A DNA stretch of 64,000 nucleotides from Mycobacterium asiaticum (GTDB lineage Bacteria; Actinomycetota; Actinomycetes; Mycobacteriales; Mycobacteriaceae), in the NCBI RefSeq assembly GCF_001673635.1, contig NZ_LZMH01000061.1, forward strand, positions 121,235 through 185,234, given 5' to 3'. Positions 1 to 7,813 of the stretch are shown here, piece by piece. Below the pieces are notes generated by a model. That model made no database searches. It was given only the letters and a program-made list of their open reading frames with translations, and was not told the DNA's origin. Positions within the stretch are counted from its first letter, which is position 1. Each line of letters opens with the position of its first letter. The translations under genes and the position numbers were made by a program.

Positions 1-2
1 GG

Positions 3-587
3 ACCCGCGCCAGCGTCGGGACGATTCATGTGCTGTTCAACAACGCCGGCATCGTGCGGGGCAACGGCTACTTCTGGGAGAACCCACCGCGCGACTTCCT
101 GCTCACCATGGAGGTCAACTCCATCGGGCCAATGCTGGTGCTTCGCGAGTTCCTGCCGGCGATGGTCGAATCGAACACACCGTGCCGCGTCGTCAACATC
201 GCATCCTCGGCCGGCCTGAACGCCATCCCTCGCATGGCCGCATACGCCGCTTCCAAATGGGCGGCGATCGGTTTCTCCGACTCCGTGCGCCTCGAGCTCG
301 AACAGGCCGGCCATGACCACGTCAAGGTGACCACCGTCTGCCCGACCTACATCAACACCGGCATGTTCGAGGGCGCCAAAGGAATTCTGTTCACTCCGAT
401 GCTCGAGCAGGAGGACGTTGTCAAAGCCACGTGGTCGGCGATGCTCAAAGGCCAGCCGTTCGTGGTGATGCCGTGGACGTCGAAGATGAACAAGGTGCTC
501 AGCGCCGTACTGCCGATTCGGTTGCGCGACATCTATCTCCGTCGGGTCGGCGTCTACAACTCGATGGACGAGTTCAAGGGCCACTGA
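3..587 (+). CDS. Short-chain dehydrogenase/reductase, 5' end missing
   Basis: C-terminal 194 residues of a classical SDR oxidoreductase. The start and the TGxxxGxG dinucleotide motif lie upstream of the window. Visible are the NNAG motif (near residue 13), the catalytic Ser region (IASSAG) and the YxxxK pair (YAASK), so NAD(P)-dependent oxidoreduction is expected. The tail is longer than in minimal SDRs and ends in MDEFKGH. The substrate cannot be read from the sequence. The next gene starts 17 bases downstream on the same strand. The family assignment is firm; the role is open. Confidence 0.85.
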   Translation, partial: TRASVGTIHVLFNNAGIVRGNGYFWENPPRDFLLTMEVNSIGPMLVLREFLPAMVESNTPCRVVNIASSAGLNAIPRMAAYAASKWAAIGFSDSVRLELEQAGHDHVKVTTVCPTYINTGMFEGAKGILFTPMLEQEDVVKATWSAMLKGQPFVVMPWTSKMNKVLSAVLPIRLRDIYLRRVGVYNSMDEFKGH

Positions 588-604
588 GCCCACGGGGCCA
601 TTCG

Positions 605-1390
605 GTGAGCCGCCGGCTGGTCGGCACGATCGACCTCGCCGACCTGGATACGCTGTGTGAACTTCGCGGTGCTGAATTCCTGCCGTATCCGTTCATGCGC
701 GAAGGCGGTCCGGCCGGACCCGAGGCCCCGTCGTCGGTTGCGGCACGCTTCGACGACGGTGACCTCCGGGTCTTTCGCGAGTGGCTCGAGACGCATGGAA
801 ACGCCGACGTTTGGGTGGAGTGCCGCGTGCTGTACCGCGATGACGACCTCCCGGACACCCGATTATCGGCTTGCCGTTCCGCACGGGTGGGCTTCCTTGC
901 GGCACAGCGACCCGGCCAGAACCTGGTGGATGTCTATGAACTGTCACCGCCCGACATTGCCGCGGCGATAGCGGAGGGGGTCCGGCCCAGCGGTCCCGGT
1001 TCCCACCCGCAGATCGTTATCCCGAAGTACGTCAACTACTTCGGCGAATCGACCGCCGAATTCGGCGACTTCGATGACTTCGGCGATGAGGACGACTACG
1101 AGGCCATCATCCGGGCGGACCGCCCTGCGCTGGAACAAGCGGCCACGGTACCGGACGCGGACGTCTTGGCGCTCGCCACCATTCAGTCGCACTGCGAGCC
1201 CGCCCGCGCATGGGGTGTCGACTGGGCGAAGGACCTTCTGGTCTGGGTGCAACTCGATGCCGACGGCGATTACATCTACGATGCCGAATTCCAGCACGCG
1301 GTGCCCGCGACCCACGAGACATTGCGAAATCGGATCAACGGGTTGATCGAGGCGGACCTGGCGGAATCGCGTCGGCGCGGAACCCGTTGA
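605..1390 (+). CDS. Probable EspG-family ESX secretion-associated protein
   Basis: 261 residues, soluble, no signal peptide. The start is the GTG at 605, just after the SDR stop; an earlier in-frame start would overlap that gene. The N-terminal half carries a LPYPF motif (near residue 22) that I associate with actinobacterial EspG-type chaperones, and the rest has mixed alpha/beta character with an acidic loop (GDFDDFGDEDDYE). EspG proteins act in the cytosol as chaperones for PE/PPE or WXG-type ESX substrates. It faces a three-gene minus-strand group with a WXG-like/DUF1023 protein, which supports an ESX link. The EspG call rests on one motif, length and context, so it is moderate. Confidence 0.55.
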   Translation: MSRRLVGTIDLADLDTLCELRGAEFLPYPFMREGGPAGPEAPSSVAARFDDGDLRVFREWLETHGNADVWVECRVLYRDDDLPDTRLSACRSARVGFLAAQRPGQNLVDVYELSPPDIAAAIAEGVRPSGPGSHPQIVIPKYVNYFGESTAEFGDFDDFGDEDDYEAIIRADRPALEQAATVPDADVLALATIQSHCEPARAWGVDWAKDLLVWVQLDADGDYIYDAEFQHAVPATHETLRNRINGLIEADLAESRRRGTR

Positions 1391-1398
1391 TTTGCGGC

Positions 1399-2028
1399 CT
1401 ATTCCGCGGCCAGGATGGCCGGGAAAGGGGTCCGGTCGCGAGGTATATCGGCCGGGAAGCACGGAGACGTCGCTTTGAGGCTCGGCGGTTCACCGGGCCG
1501 CGCCCTGGCTTCGATCTGCAGGCTGTACCCGTCGGGGGCGTAGCCGAATCGGTTGGGCTTGTAGAAGCCGTCTCGTTCATAGACGTACCAGCCCCAGCGT
1601 TTCCAGATGTCACCGGCGCTGACAACGAGGGACTCGGTGTCGGTGCCGGGCGGCGGCTTGAGGTCCCCGATAGTGGTGAATTCCTGGGGTGGGTTCCCGG
1701 AGGTGTCGTCCTTGCAGGGCACAGTGTTCGTGCCGCCGCTGTAGCGGGTCGCGTCCAGGGTGGTTCCGGGGGGAAGCTCTTGCAAAGTCCGTCGCAGGTA
1801 ACCGATCACCGTGTCCTGCGCCTGCTGCTGGCTGGCCGGGACGGCGGGTTGCGGTTTCCAGCCCGGCGGCGGTGGGGGTGTGGATGTCATGGGTGGTCCT
1901 CCCAGGGGGGTAGCTCCGGACGGCGTTGGCGGGCCCAGTGGGGCGTCGTGCCCGCATCCGCCCACAAGCAACGCCACGGCGGTTGCGCCGGCGCCGAATT
2001 TCGTTGTGATGCCCCGGTTTCGGCTCAT
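1399..2028 (-). CDS. Putative lipoprotein of the DUF1023 cluster
   Basis: 209 residues. The N-terminus has basic residues, a hydrophobic stretch and a lipobox ending in VGGC at about residue 30, followed by a Pro-rich linker; this is the pattern of a lipid-anchored cell-envelope protein. The C-terminal part is a compact unrecognised domain containing two further cysteines. The ATG at 2028 overlaps the stop of the upstream DUF1023 gene as ATGA, so the two are translationally coupled. Function is unknown; being cotranscribed with a secreted-type hydrolase suggests the two act together in the envelope. Confidence 0.7.
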   Translation of the reverse strand: MSRNRGITTKFGAGATAVALLVGGCGHDAPLGPPTPSGATPLGGPPMTSTPPPPPGWKPQPAVPASQQQAQDTVIGYLRRTLQELPPGTTLDATRYSGGTNTVPCKDDTSGNPPQEFTTIGDLKPPPGTDTESLVVSAGDIWKRWGWYVYERDGFYKPNRFGYAPDGYSLQIEARARPGEPPSLKATSPCFPADIPRDRTPFPAILAAE

Positions 2029-3734
2029 CGTCCCGGCTCCACTCCGTTGGGGCCGATCACCTGCGGCGGTGGGACACCGGCGATGACGGCGCCCATGTTG
2101 GCCAGCGCGGGATTTCCGGCGTTCCAGTAACTGCTGTGCGCCTCGACATTGGGGAGAAGCCCGAACGGGCCGAAACCGGGCCCCGGATCCGCCAAGAGCG
2201 CGGTTGCTCCGAAATCGGATCCCTTGGGGTCGGGGCCCAGGGTCAATCCGGTGACCAGGTCGATCGGGTCGTTCCAGGCCCGGATGGCGAACACCTTCGC
2301 TCCCGGGTCCAGGTTCAGGTCGCTGGCGTGCTCGACCAACATTCCCGGGCTGCCCACAGCGATGACGTTGTTGGCGTCCAGGTGGTGTCCGCCGGATGCG
2401 GCCGCACCGACTTGCGTTGAGCCGTAACTGTGTCCGACCACGGTGTCGATCGACGGTGCGCCGATGTGGGACGCGCGCTGTCCGCTTTGGAATGATTCCA
2501 GGGCCCCTGCGCCGGCGCGGGCCGGATCGGGCCACGCCGCCTGGGTGAGGTCCATCGGCCGGTCGTAGCCCATCCAGGTCGTCACTGCCACGTCACCGGG
2601 GCCCAGCGTCGTGGTCGCCTGCATCGCGGCGTTGTACATAGCGAGCGATTTCCTGTCACTGCCGTTGAAAGTCGCCATGTCCTGTCCGGTTCCGGGCACC
2701 AGGATGGCGTTGCGGGAAGCCTTGTCCGGGTCGCCGATCGCCACCGCGGCATGCCCGTTAGCATCGATGATGCCGAGATAGCGCTTCGGCCCATCGGTAC
2801 TGTCCAGCGTGCTCTGCACCGCTCGGTAGCCGTCGAGGTTGTGCCGGGCGGTGAGTAGTTGCGGTGCCAGCACCGCCAGCTGATCGGCGGTCGTCGCACT
2901 GTGGTCGCCCATATACTGTTGCACCGCAAGCGCATTCACCCGCTCCTGCAGGCGGTCGACGTCTGCTGCGGTGTGCTGTTCGAGCTCCGCGAGGTGCTGG
3001 CGGTTGTAGTGGTCCCTACCCAGGTGATCGTCGGGATCCCAGGGCATCCCGGGGTGGTTGCCGATGTTGTGGTCTTGGCTGTAGAGCCAATCCTTCTCCT
3101 CCGGGGTCAGCTGCTGCCACAGGTCGTGGAACGCCTTTGGATCTTCCGGTAGCGGCCTGGACAGCGCGTCCTGGATATGCGGCCGCTCGTCGTGCGGAGG
3201 ATGTCCCGCGGCAACCGGATTGAAGTTGGCCGCCAACCCCTTTCGGTCGCTGTCCAGCTGCCGCGCTACCGCTGAATCGGACTCCCACCACCTGTTCGCG
3301 GCCGCCCTGATGTCCCTCTCGAAATTGTCCCGGTCCTGGGTGCGTTTGGGGTCCGGTGCGCCGTTTGCCTGTTTCCTGGTGTCGGTGACCGACAGGTCGT
3401 CGTTGACGCGAAACTCGTTGGCCTCGGCATCGGCGATCTTGGAGCGCACCTCGTTGAGCCTGGGGATCACCGAGCTGTGGATGTCGTTTGCGGCTCGGTC
3501 ACCCATCGCGTCAATGGCGTCGCGCAGCCGGTCGATCGCCGCGTGATCCTTGGCGGCCATGGTGACCGCCGCGTCTCTGGTGGCACCCGACCATGGCTGG
3601 CCGCCCGGAAACGTGACCAACTGCCGGTACGAGTCGGCGTGGCCGGCCATGTCTTTCGCCGACTTCTTCCAGGCGTCGACCATGCCCAGCACGCCTTGCG
3701 GATTGGCGGCGTCGATCTGCCTGCGCGTGACCAT
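2025..3734 (-). CDS. WXG-like domain fused to DUF1023 alpha/beta hydrolase
   Basis: 569 residues. Residues 1-110 are a predicted helical hairpin with a central WSG motif (PWSGATRD), like a WXG100 secretion domain. Residues 300-540 form a DUF1023 alpha/beta hydrolase with the nucleophile elbow GHSYGS, a following Asp (NDPID) and a His (EAHSSY) giving a plausible Ser-Asp-His triad. The middle is charged linker. There is no Sec signal, so if exported it would go through an ESX-type route. It lies between a small helical protein (upstream) and a lipoprotein (ATGA overlap downstream). Substrate unknown, perhaps an ester in the envelope. Confidence 0.8.
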   Translation of the reverse strand: MVTRRQIDAANPQGVLGMVDAWKKSAKDMAGHADSYRQLVTFPGGQPWSGATRDAAVTMAAKDHAAIDRLRDAIDAMGDRAANDIHSSVIPRLNEVRSKIADAEANEFRVNDDLSVTDTRKQANGAPDPKRTQDRDNFERDIRAAANRWWESDSAVARQLDSDRKGLAANFNPVAAGHPPHDERPHIQDALSRPLPEDPKAFHDLWQQLTPEEKDWLYSQDHNIGNHPGMPWDPDDHLGRDHYNRQHLAELEQHTAADVDRLQERVNALAVQQYMGDHSATTADQLAVLAPQLLTARHNLDGYRAVQSTLDSTDGPKRYLGIIDANGHAAVAIGDPDKASRNAILVPGTGQDMATFNGSDRKSLAMYNAAMQATTTLGPGDVAVTTWMGYDRPMDLTQAAWPDPARAGAGALESFQSGQRASHIGAPSIDTVVGHSYGSTQVGAAASGGHHLDANNVIAVGSPGMLVEHASDLNLDPGAKVFAIRAWNDPIDLVTGLTLGPDPKGSDFGATALLADPGPGFGPFGLLPNVEAHSSYWNAGNPALANMGAVIAGVPPPQVIGPNGVEPGR

Positions 3735-3747
3735 CGGAGGTGTTTCC

Positions 3748-4065
3748 TCAGCTCCCGGGCGCCAAGGTGCCCGCGCTCTCGATCACCGCGATCAGGTCGC
3801 CGTCGGTGCGCGCAAATGCGTTGCGGGCCTGCTCAATCAGATTCCCCACCGTGGTGAATCTGTCGGCGATTACGGTCTGCAGATCCGGAATCGTTTCATA
3901 GCTCACCGCGCGCGCCGCCACCAGCGAGGGTGAGTCGGCGGCAGCATCCGGGACAGCGCCGGCGGACGGACGATGCGCGACCATCCGCAGCACCTCACCC
4001 AGCGTCTGCAACTCCGGGCGCAAGCGTCCCAGCGCCTGCAGTTCGAGCTCCAACTGCGTGGTCAT
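3748..4065 (-). CDS. Small helical ESX-associated protein
   Basis: 105 residues, almost entirely predicted helix, no cysteines, no signal peptide. The C-terminal half (FTTVGNLIEQARNAFARTDGDL) resembles the tail of small EspC/DUF2580-type ESX-associated proteins. Start at ATG 4065 with a GGGGGG ribosome-binding site. It is the first gene of the operon with the DUF1023 protein (13-base gap) and the lipoprotein. It could be a secretion partner of the WXG-like domain; that is inference from size, fold and position. Confidence 0.65.
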   Translation of the reverse strand: MTTQLELELQALGRLRPELQTLGEVLRMVAHRPSAGAVPDAAADSPSLVAARAVSYETIPDLQTVIADRFTTVGNLIEQARNAFARTDGDLIAVIESAGTLAPGS

Positions 4066-4156
4066 CCGCTCAACCCCCCTCGGTTTCCGGGACTGAACGA
4101 ACACTAACAGCGGGTTCGGTGAAATTACCGCGCTGATTCGAGGCTGAACGTGAGGC

Positions 4157-4188
4157 TTGACAACATACAACCATTTGGTTGTATGTTG
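4157..4188 (+). promoter_or_regulatory. ArsR promoter with perfect 28-bp dyad operator
   Basis: TTGACA (4157-4162) runs into a near-perfect palindrome at 4161-4188: CAACATACAACCA, a TT centre, then the exact inverse. A TANNNT -10 (TATGTT, 4182-4187) sits in the right arm and would start the transcript at about 4194, the GTG of the ArsR gene. Position and symmetry fit an autorepressor operator blocking RNA polymerase. Confidence 0.75.
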
Positions 4189-4193
4189 AGGTG

Positions 4194-4535
4194 GTGACTG
4201 TGGATGCCGAGGACCGGGCGGACGCCTTGTTCCAGGCGCTTGCCGACCGGACCCGGCGCGACATCATGCGCCGGGTCCTGACCGGAGAGCATTCGGTTTC
4301 CGCGCTCGCAATGAATTACGAGATGAGTTTCGCCGCGGTGCAGAAGCACGTCATGGTCCTGGAAAGGGCCGGGCTGCTGACCAAGCGTCGCAGTGGTCGC
4401 GAGCAGTTGGCCAGCGGTGACGTGGCGGCGGTGCGGTCGGTGGCGTCCATGCTCACTGAGCTGGAACACCTTTGGCGTGATCGGGTTGCGCGCATCGACG
4501 AACTCATCGCATCCGATGCAACCAGGGAGGACTGA
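4194..4535 (+). CDS. ArsR-family transcriptional regulator
   Basis: 113 residues with a winged-helix domain: ALADRTRRDIMRRVL, then the recognition helix around SFAAVQKHVMVLERAGLL and a wing (KRRSGREQ). No metal-binding cysteine motif is present, so it belongs to the non-metal ArsR group that usually pairs with AHSA1 proteins. Start set at GTG 4194, where the promoter predicts a leaderless transcript; TTG 4179 and GTG 4191 are alternatives inside the operator. The AHSA1 gene follows 3 bases later. Likely represses itself through the dyad at 4161-4188. Confidence 0.85.
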   Translation: MTVDAEDRADALFQALADRTRRDIMRRVLTGEHSVSALAMNYEMSFAAVQKHVMVLERAGLLTKRRSGREQLASGDVAAVRSVASMLTELEHLWRDRVARIDELIASDATRED

Positions 4536-4538
4536 ACC

Positions 4539-5024
4539 ATGCCCGTGACCGACGTCCAACACGACCTCGAGAATCTGACCTTGACCATCATCGCCGACTT
4601 CGCCGCGCCGGTGCAGCGTGTCTGGCAGGTCTACGCCGATCCGCGTCAGTTGGAAAAGGTCTGGGGGCCACCGTCTCATCCGGCGACCGTGGTCGACCAC
4701 GACCTGCGGCCCGGCGGCCGCATGACGTACTTCATGACCGGTCCGGAGGGGGAGAAGTACGCCGGGTATTGGACGATCACTGCCGTCGACGAGCCGAGGA
4801 GCTTCTCTTTCGACGATGGCTTCGCCGATGAGGACTTCAACCCCAATCCGGATTTGCCCGTCTCGACGAACGTTTACACCTTTGCCGAGCACGACGGCGG
4901 GACCCGCGCGACCTTCGTCAGCACGTTCTCCTCCGCCGAGGCGCTCCAGCAGGTGCTGGACATGGGCGTGATCGAAGGAGCTACGTCGGCGATCAACCAG
5001 ATCGACGACCTGCTCGCCGCCTGA
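4539..5024 (+). CDS. AHSA1/SRPBCC-domain protein
   Basis: 161 residues of the activator-of-Hsp90-ATPase-like START fold: FAAPVQRVWQVYADP at the start, W and GG motifs (VWGPPSHPATV, GGRMTYFM), and a long C-terminal helix. These small helix-grip proteins bind hydrophobic ligands; the ligand here is unknown. SD AGGGAGG precedes the ATG. It forms a two-gene operon with the ArsR regulator, a very common pairing in actinobacteria, and presumably is what that regulator controls. Confidence 0.85.
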   Translation: MPVTDVQHDLENLTLTIIADFAAPVQRVWQVYADPRQLEKVWGPPSHPATVVDHDLRPGGRMTYFMTGPEGEKYAGYWTITAVDEPRSFSFDDGFADEDFNPNPDLPVSTNVYTFAEHDGGTRATFVSTFSSAEALQQVLDMGVIEGATSAINQIDDLLAA

Positions 5025-5026
5025 CC

Positions 5027-5959
5027 TTAAGCCACAAGCGGTTTGGGGTCGTCGATCACCGAGTAGTCGCTGGCGTCGCCCTGGATCGCACGGCTGCGCT
5101 CCCCGCGCACGTTCACCGGGATGTCGCCGGCCAACGTGATTCGGTGCACCCGGCGCGGTTGGTCGCCGAAGTCCGAGACGGCGTAGTGCTGGGTGGCGCG
5201 GTTGTCCCACATCGCGACGTCGCCGAGTTCCCAGTTCCACCGGATCGTGTTCTCCAGCCAAGTGATGCGGTCCTGGAAGATCCGGTACAGCGCCTGCGAC
5301 TCGGCGCCGTTGAGCCCCACGATGGACTTCGCGAAAGAGCCCAGCAGCAAAGCTTTTTCGCCGGTCTCCGGATGCACCCGCACCACCGGATGCAATGTTT
5401 CGTAATGCGTCGACTGAAATTCGGCCGCGTACTTCAGCATCGGTTCCGGGTTGGCCTGGGCGGCCGCCAGTTTGACGGGATCTATCTGGGCGTAGTCGAA
5501 CGCGTTGTTGTGCACGGCCCACAGGTTTTCGGCGAGTTCCTGCAATGGCGGGGGTAGTTGCCGATACGCGGTGACGGTCGATGCCCAGGTGGTTGTGCCG
5601 CCGTAGGACGGCAATTCGACGGCGCGCAGGATCGAGGCTTTCGGCGGGCGGTCGACGAAGGTGACGTCGGTGTGCCACTGGTTGGCGCCGCTACCCCCGA
5701 CGGCCTCCAACCGCATGACCCTGCTGCCCTCGAACTTCAGTGTCGGATGCGGAGTCGTCGGCACGCCCAAGCTTTCGGCAAACGCGTAATGCGAGTCGTC
5801 GTCGAGGTGGTGCTGCCCGCGGAAGAAGATCACCTTGTGCGTGAGCAGCGCCTGATTCACCGCCGCCGCGGTCTCGGGGTCCAGCGCACCGAGCCGTACG
5901 CCATCGACACGTGCACCGATGTTCTCGCCCAGCTTCACCACACGAATATCGCTACTCAT
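5027..5959 (-). CDS. TauD/TfdA-family sulfate-ester dioxygenase (Rv3406-like)
   Basis: 310 residues. Fe(II)/2-oxoglutarate dioxygenase with the HxD pair in QWHTDVTF, the distal His/Arg region (RATQHYAV, RRVHRITL) and close resemblance along its length to M. tuberculosis Rv3406, an alkyl sulfatase-type dioxygenase that releases sulfite from alkyl sulfate esters for sulfur supply. Start at ATG 5959 (MSSDIRVVKLG); an upstream in-frame extension has no family counterpart. An 18-bp operator lies 30 bases upstream and resembles one before the arylsulfatase at 38.7 kb. Family assignment firm; exact substrate inferred. Confidence 0.85.
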   Translation of the reverse strand: MSSDIRVVKLGENIGARVDGVRLGALDPETAAAVNQALLTHKVIFFRGQHHLDDDSHYAFAESLGVPTTPHPTLKFEGSRVMRLEAVGGSGANQWHTDVTFVDRPPKASILRAVELPSYGGTTTWASTVTAYRQLPPPLQELAENLWAVHNNAFDYAQIDPVKLAAAQANPEPMLKYAAEFQSTHYETLHPVVRVHPETGEKALLLGSFAKSIVGLNGAESQALYRIFQDRITWLENTIRWNWELGDVAMWDNRATQHYAVSDFGDQPRRVHRITLAGDIPVNVRGERSRAIQGDASDYSVIDDPKPLVA

Positions 5960-5983
5960 TTGCCCCGCGCCTTTCGAAGTATC

Positions 5984-6011
5984 CCGCGTGTAGTCGACTG
6001 TATACACGCGG
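5984..6011. promoter_or_regulatory. Dyad operator upstream of the sulfate-ester dioxygenase
   Basis: Nested symmetry: CCGCGTGTA, ten bases, TACACGCGG (5984-6011), containing the 18-mer TGTAGTCGACTGTATACA at 5989-6006. A second weaker dyad (GCTTACCG, 3 bases, CGGTAGGC) follows at 6011-6029. Size and spacing fit a TetR-type repressor. The 18-mer shares 14 of 18 positions with the perfect palindrome at 38655-38672. Confidence 0.65.
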
Positions 6012-6077
6012 CTTACCGCAACGGTAGGCACGTGGCGCCGCCATCGCAACGCTTGTGATCAGGTTGGACGAAACGGC

Positions 6078-7745
6078 TCAACCGGTGCCGTCGGCCACCG
6101 ACACGTGCTCGTTGGGGACGCAGTGCGTCATCGTCAGTCCTTCGACGTCGCGAGGCCCGTTCTTGCCGAGATTGGCGCGGCGGTGTTCTTCGGCGTCGGT
6201 CAGCGTCTGCGATTTCAGCGGTTCCAGGTGCCGGACATCGTCGGGCGTGATGCCCAGACCCTCGCCGACTCGGATCCCGAGTTCGTCGTCGCACATCAGG
6301 AAGTGCCACACCATGCGCTCCTGCACCTCGCGCACCGCCTCGGAGATGCCGTTGACCAGGTTGAGCACCAGGTCGTCCTTTTCCCACTGCTCCATCAGCT
6401 GGTAGCGCTGTCCGGCCTGGGTGTAGTCGTCGGTGCGCGCTAGGCGTTTCTTCGTCAAGCGCCCACTGATCTCGGGACCGAGCTCGTCCTGGCGCTGGCT
6501 GGTCGCCTCCCGCAGGCCACCGGTGATGGACGGCTCGTAGTTGACGTGCGGGTTGGCGCCGTTGTTGTCGACGCGGTACTGCATCTGCCCGCCCTGCTGG
6601 TTGGTGGACACCTTGGCGTTCTTGGCCTGGTTCACCGGAAGCTGCAGGTAATTTGGCCCCACCCGGTAGCGCTGGGTATCGGAGTAGGAGAAGGTCCGAC
6701 CGACCAGCATCTTGTCGTCGGAGAATTCGAGACCGTCGACCAGCACGCCGGTGCCGAAGGCGCTCTGCTCGTTCTCGTTGAAGAAGTCCGACACGTTGCG
6801 GTTGAGCACCATGGTGCCGACCAGTTTCGGCGGGAACTCGTTCTCCGGCCAGGTCTTGGTGTCGTCGAGCGGGTCGAAGTCGAGTTCGGGGTGGTCGTCG
6901 TCGCTCATCAGCTGCACCAGCAGTTGCCACTCCGGATAGTCGCCGGACTCGATGGCCTCGTACAGGTCGCTACTGGCATGACCGAGATCCTCGGCCTGGA
7001 TCGCAGCGGCGTCCGCCTCGGTGAGGCTCTTCACTCCGATCTTGGGCATCCAGTGGTATTTGACCAGGTGAGTCTCGCCCTCGGCGTTGACCCATCGATA
7101 GGTGTTGACGCCGAAGCCCTGCATGGTGCGGTAGTTCGCCGGGATGCCGCGCGGGGAGAACAGGTTGACCAGCATGTGCATCGACTCCGGCGTCTGCGAC
7201 ATGAAGTCGAAGATGCGGGCGGGCTCCTGCCGGAAGGTGACGGGATCCGGCTTGAGCGCGTGAATCACGTCGGGGAATTTCACCGCGTCGCGGATGAAGA
7301 AGACGCCGAGGTTGTTGCCCACCAGATCCCAGTTGCCGTCCTCGGTGTAGAACTTGACGGCGAATCCGCGCGGGTCTCGGGCCACCTCCGAGGAGTCCCG
7401 GCCACCGATCACGGTCGAGAAGCGGATGGCCAGGTCGGTGCGTTTGCCGGATTCGGCGAAGATCTTGGCCCGGGTGTACTTCGCGATCGGCTCGTCGCCC
7501 CACTTCCCGGTGGCCTCGAAGTAGCCGTAGGCGACGAAACCGCGGGCGTGCACGACCCGCTCCGGGATGCGTTCCCGGTCGAAATGGCTGATCTTCTCCA
7601 GGAAGTGGTAGTTCTCCAGGGTCGCGGGCCCGCGGGCGCCGATGGTGCGCTGATTCTGGTTGTCGTAGATCGGGTGCCCTTGGCGGTCGGTGAGGATGTC
7701 GCGGGTGTCGTCGGGATCGGGCGGTATTGCGGACACATCGGTCAT
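6078..7745 (-). CDS. Monofunctional haem catalase
   Basis: 555 residues, converting hydrogen peroxide to water and oxygen in the cytosol. Shows the distal His in VVHARGFVAYGYFE, the Asn/Phe region (VGNNLGVFFIRD) and the proximal haem-ligand region (FSYSDTQRYRVGPNYLQLP). At 555 residues it is longer than small-subunit catalases and lacks the flavodoxin-like tail of large-subunit HPII types. Start ATG 7745 with SD AGGAG. A SigF-type promoter lies 44 bases upstream, in the gap after the glycosyltransferase gene, so expression in stationary phase or stress is likely. Confidence 0.95.
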   Translation of the reverse strand: MTDVSAIPPDPDDTRDILTDRQGHPIYDNQNQRTIGARGPATLENYHFLEKISHFDRERIPERVVHARGFVAYGYFEATGKWGDEPIAKYTRAKIFAESGKRTDLAIRFSTVIGGRDSSEVARDPRGFAVKFYTEDGNWDLVGNNLGVFFIRDAVKFPDVIHALKPDPVTFRQEPARIFDFMSQTPESMHMLVNLFSPRGIPANYRTMQGFGVNTYRWVNAEGETHLVKYHWMPKIGVKSLTEADAAAIQAEDLGHASSDLYEAIESGDYPEWQLLVQLMSDDDHPELDFDPLDDTKTWPENEFPPKLVGTMVLNRNVSDFFNENEQSAFGTGVLVDGLEFSDDKMLVGRTFSYSDTQRYRVGPNYLQLPVNQAKNAKVSTNQQGGQMQYRVDNNGANPHVNYEPSITGGLREATSQRQDELGPEISGRLTKKRLARTDDYTQAGQRYQLMEQWEKDDLVLNLVNGISEAVREVQERMVWHFLMCDDELGIRVGEGLGITPDDVRHLEPLKSQTLTDAEEHRRANLGKNGPRDVEGLTMTHCVPNEHVSVADGTG

Positions 7746-7788
7746 CTAAGGCTCCTGGGCTTGTTCGCTACGTCAGCTGATCGGTCGC

Positions 7789-7813
7789 GTACCCGTCAGC
7801 GCCGCGCCGAAAC
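7789..7813 (-). promoter_or_regulatory. SigF-type promoter of the catalase gene
   Basis: On the minus strand GTTT (7813-7810), a 15-base spacer and GGGTAC (7794-7789). This matches the mycobacterial SigF form GTTT-N15-17-GGGTA. The predicted start is about 35 bases before the catalase ATG. The -35 element abuts the stop codon of the upstream glycosyltransferase. Confidence 0.65.
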
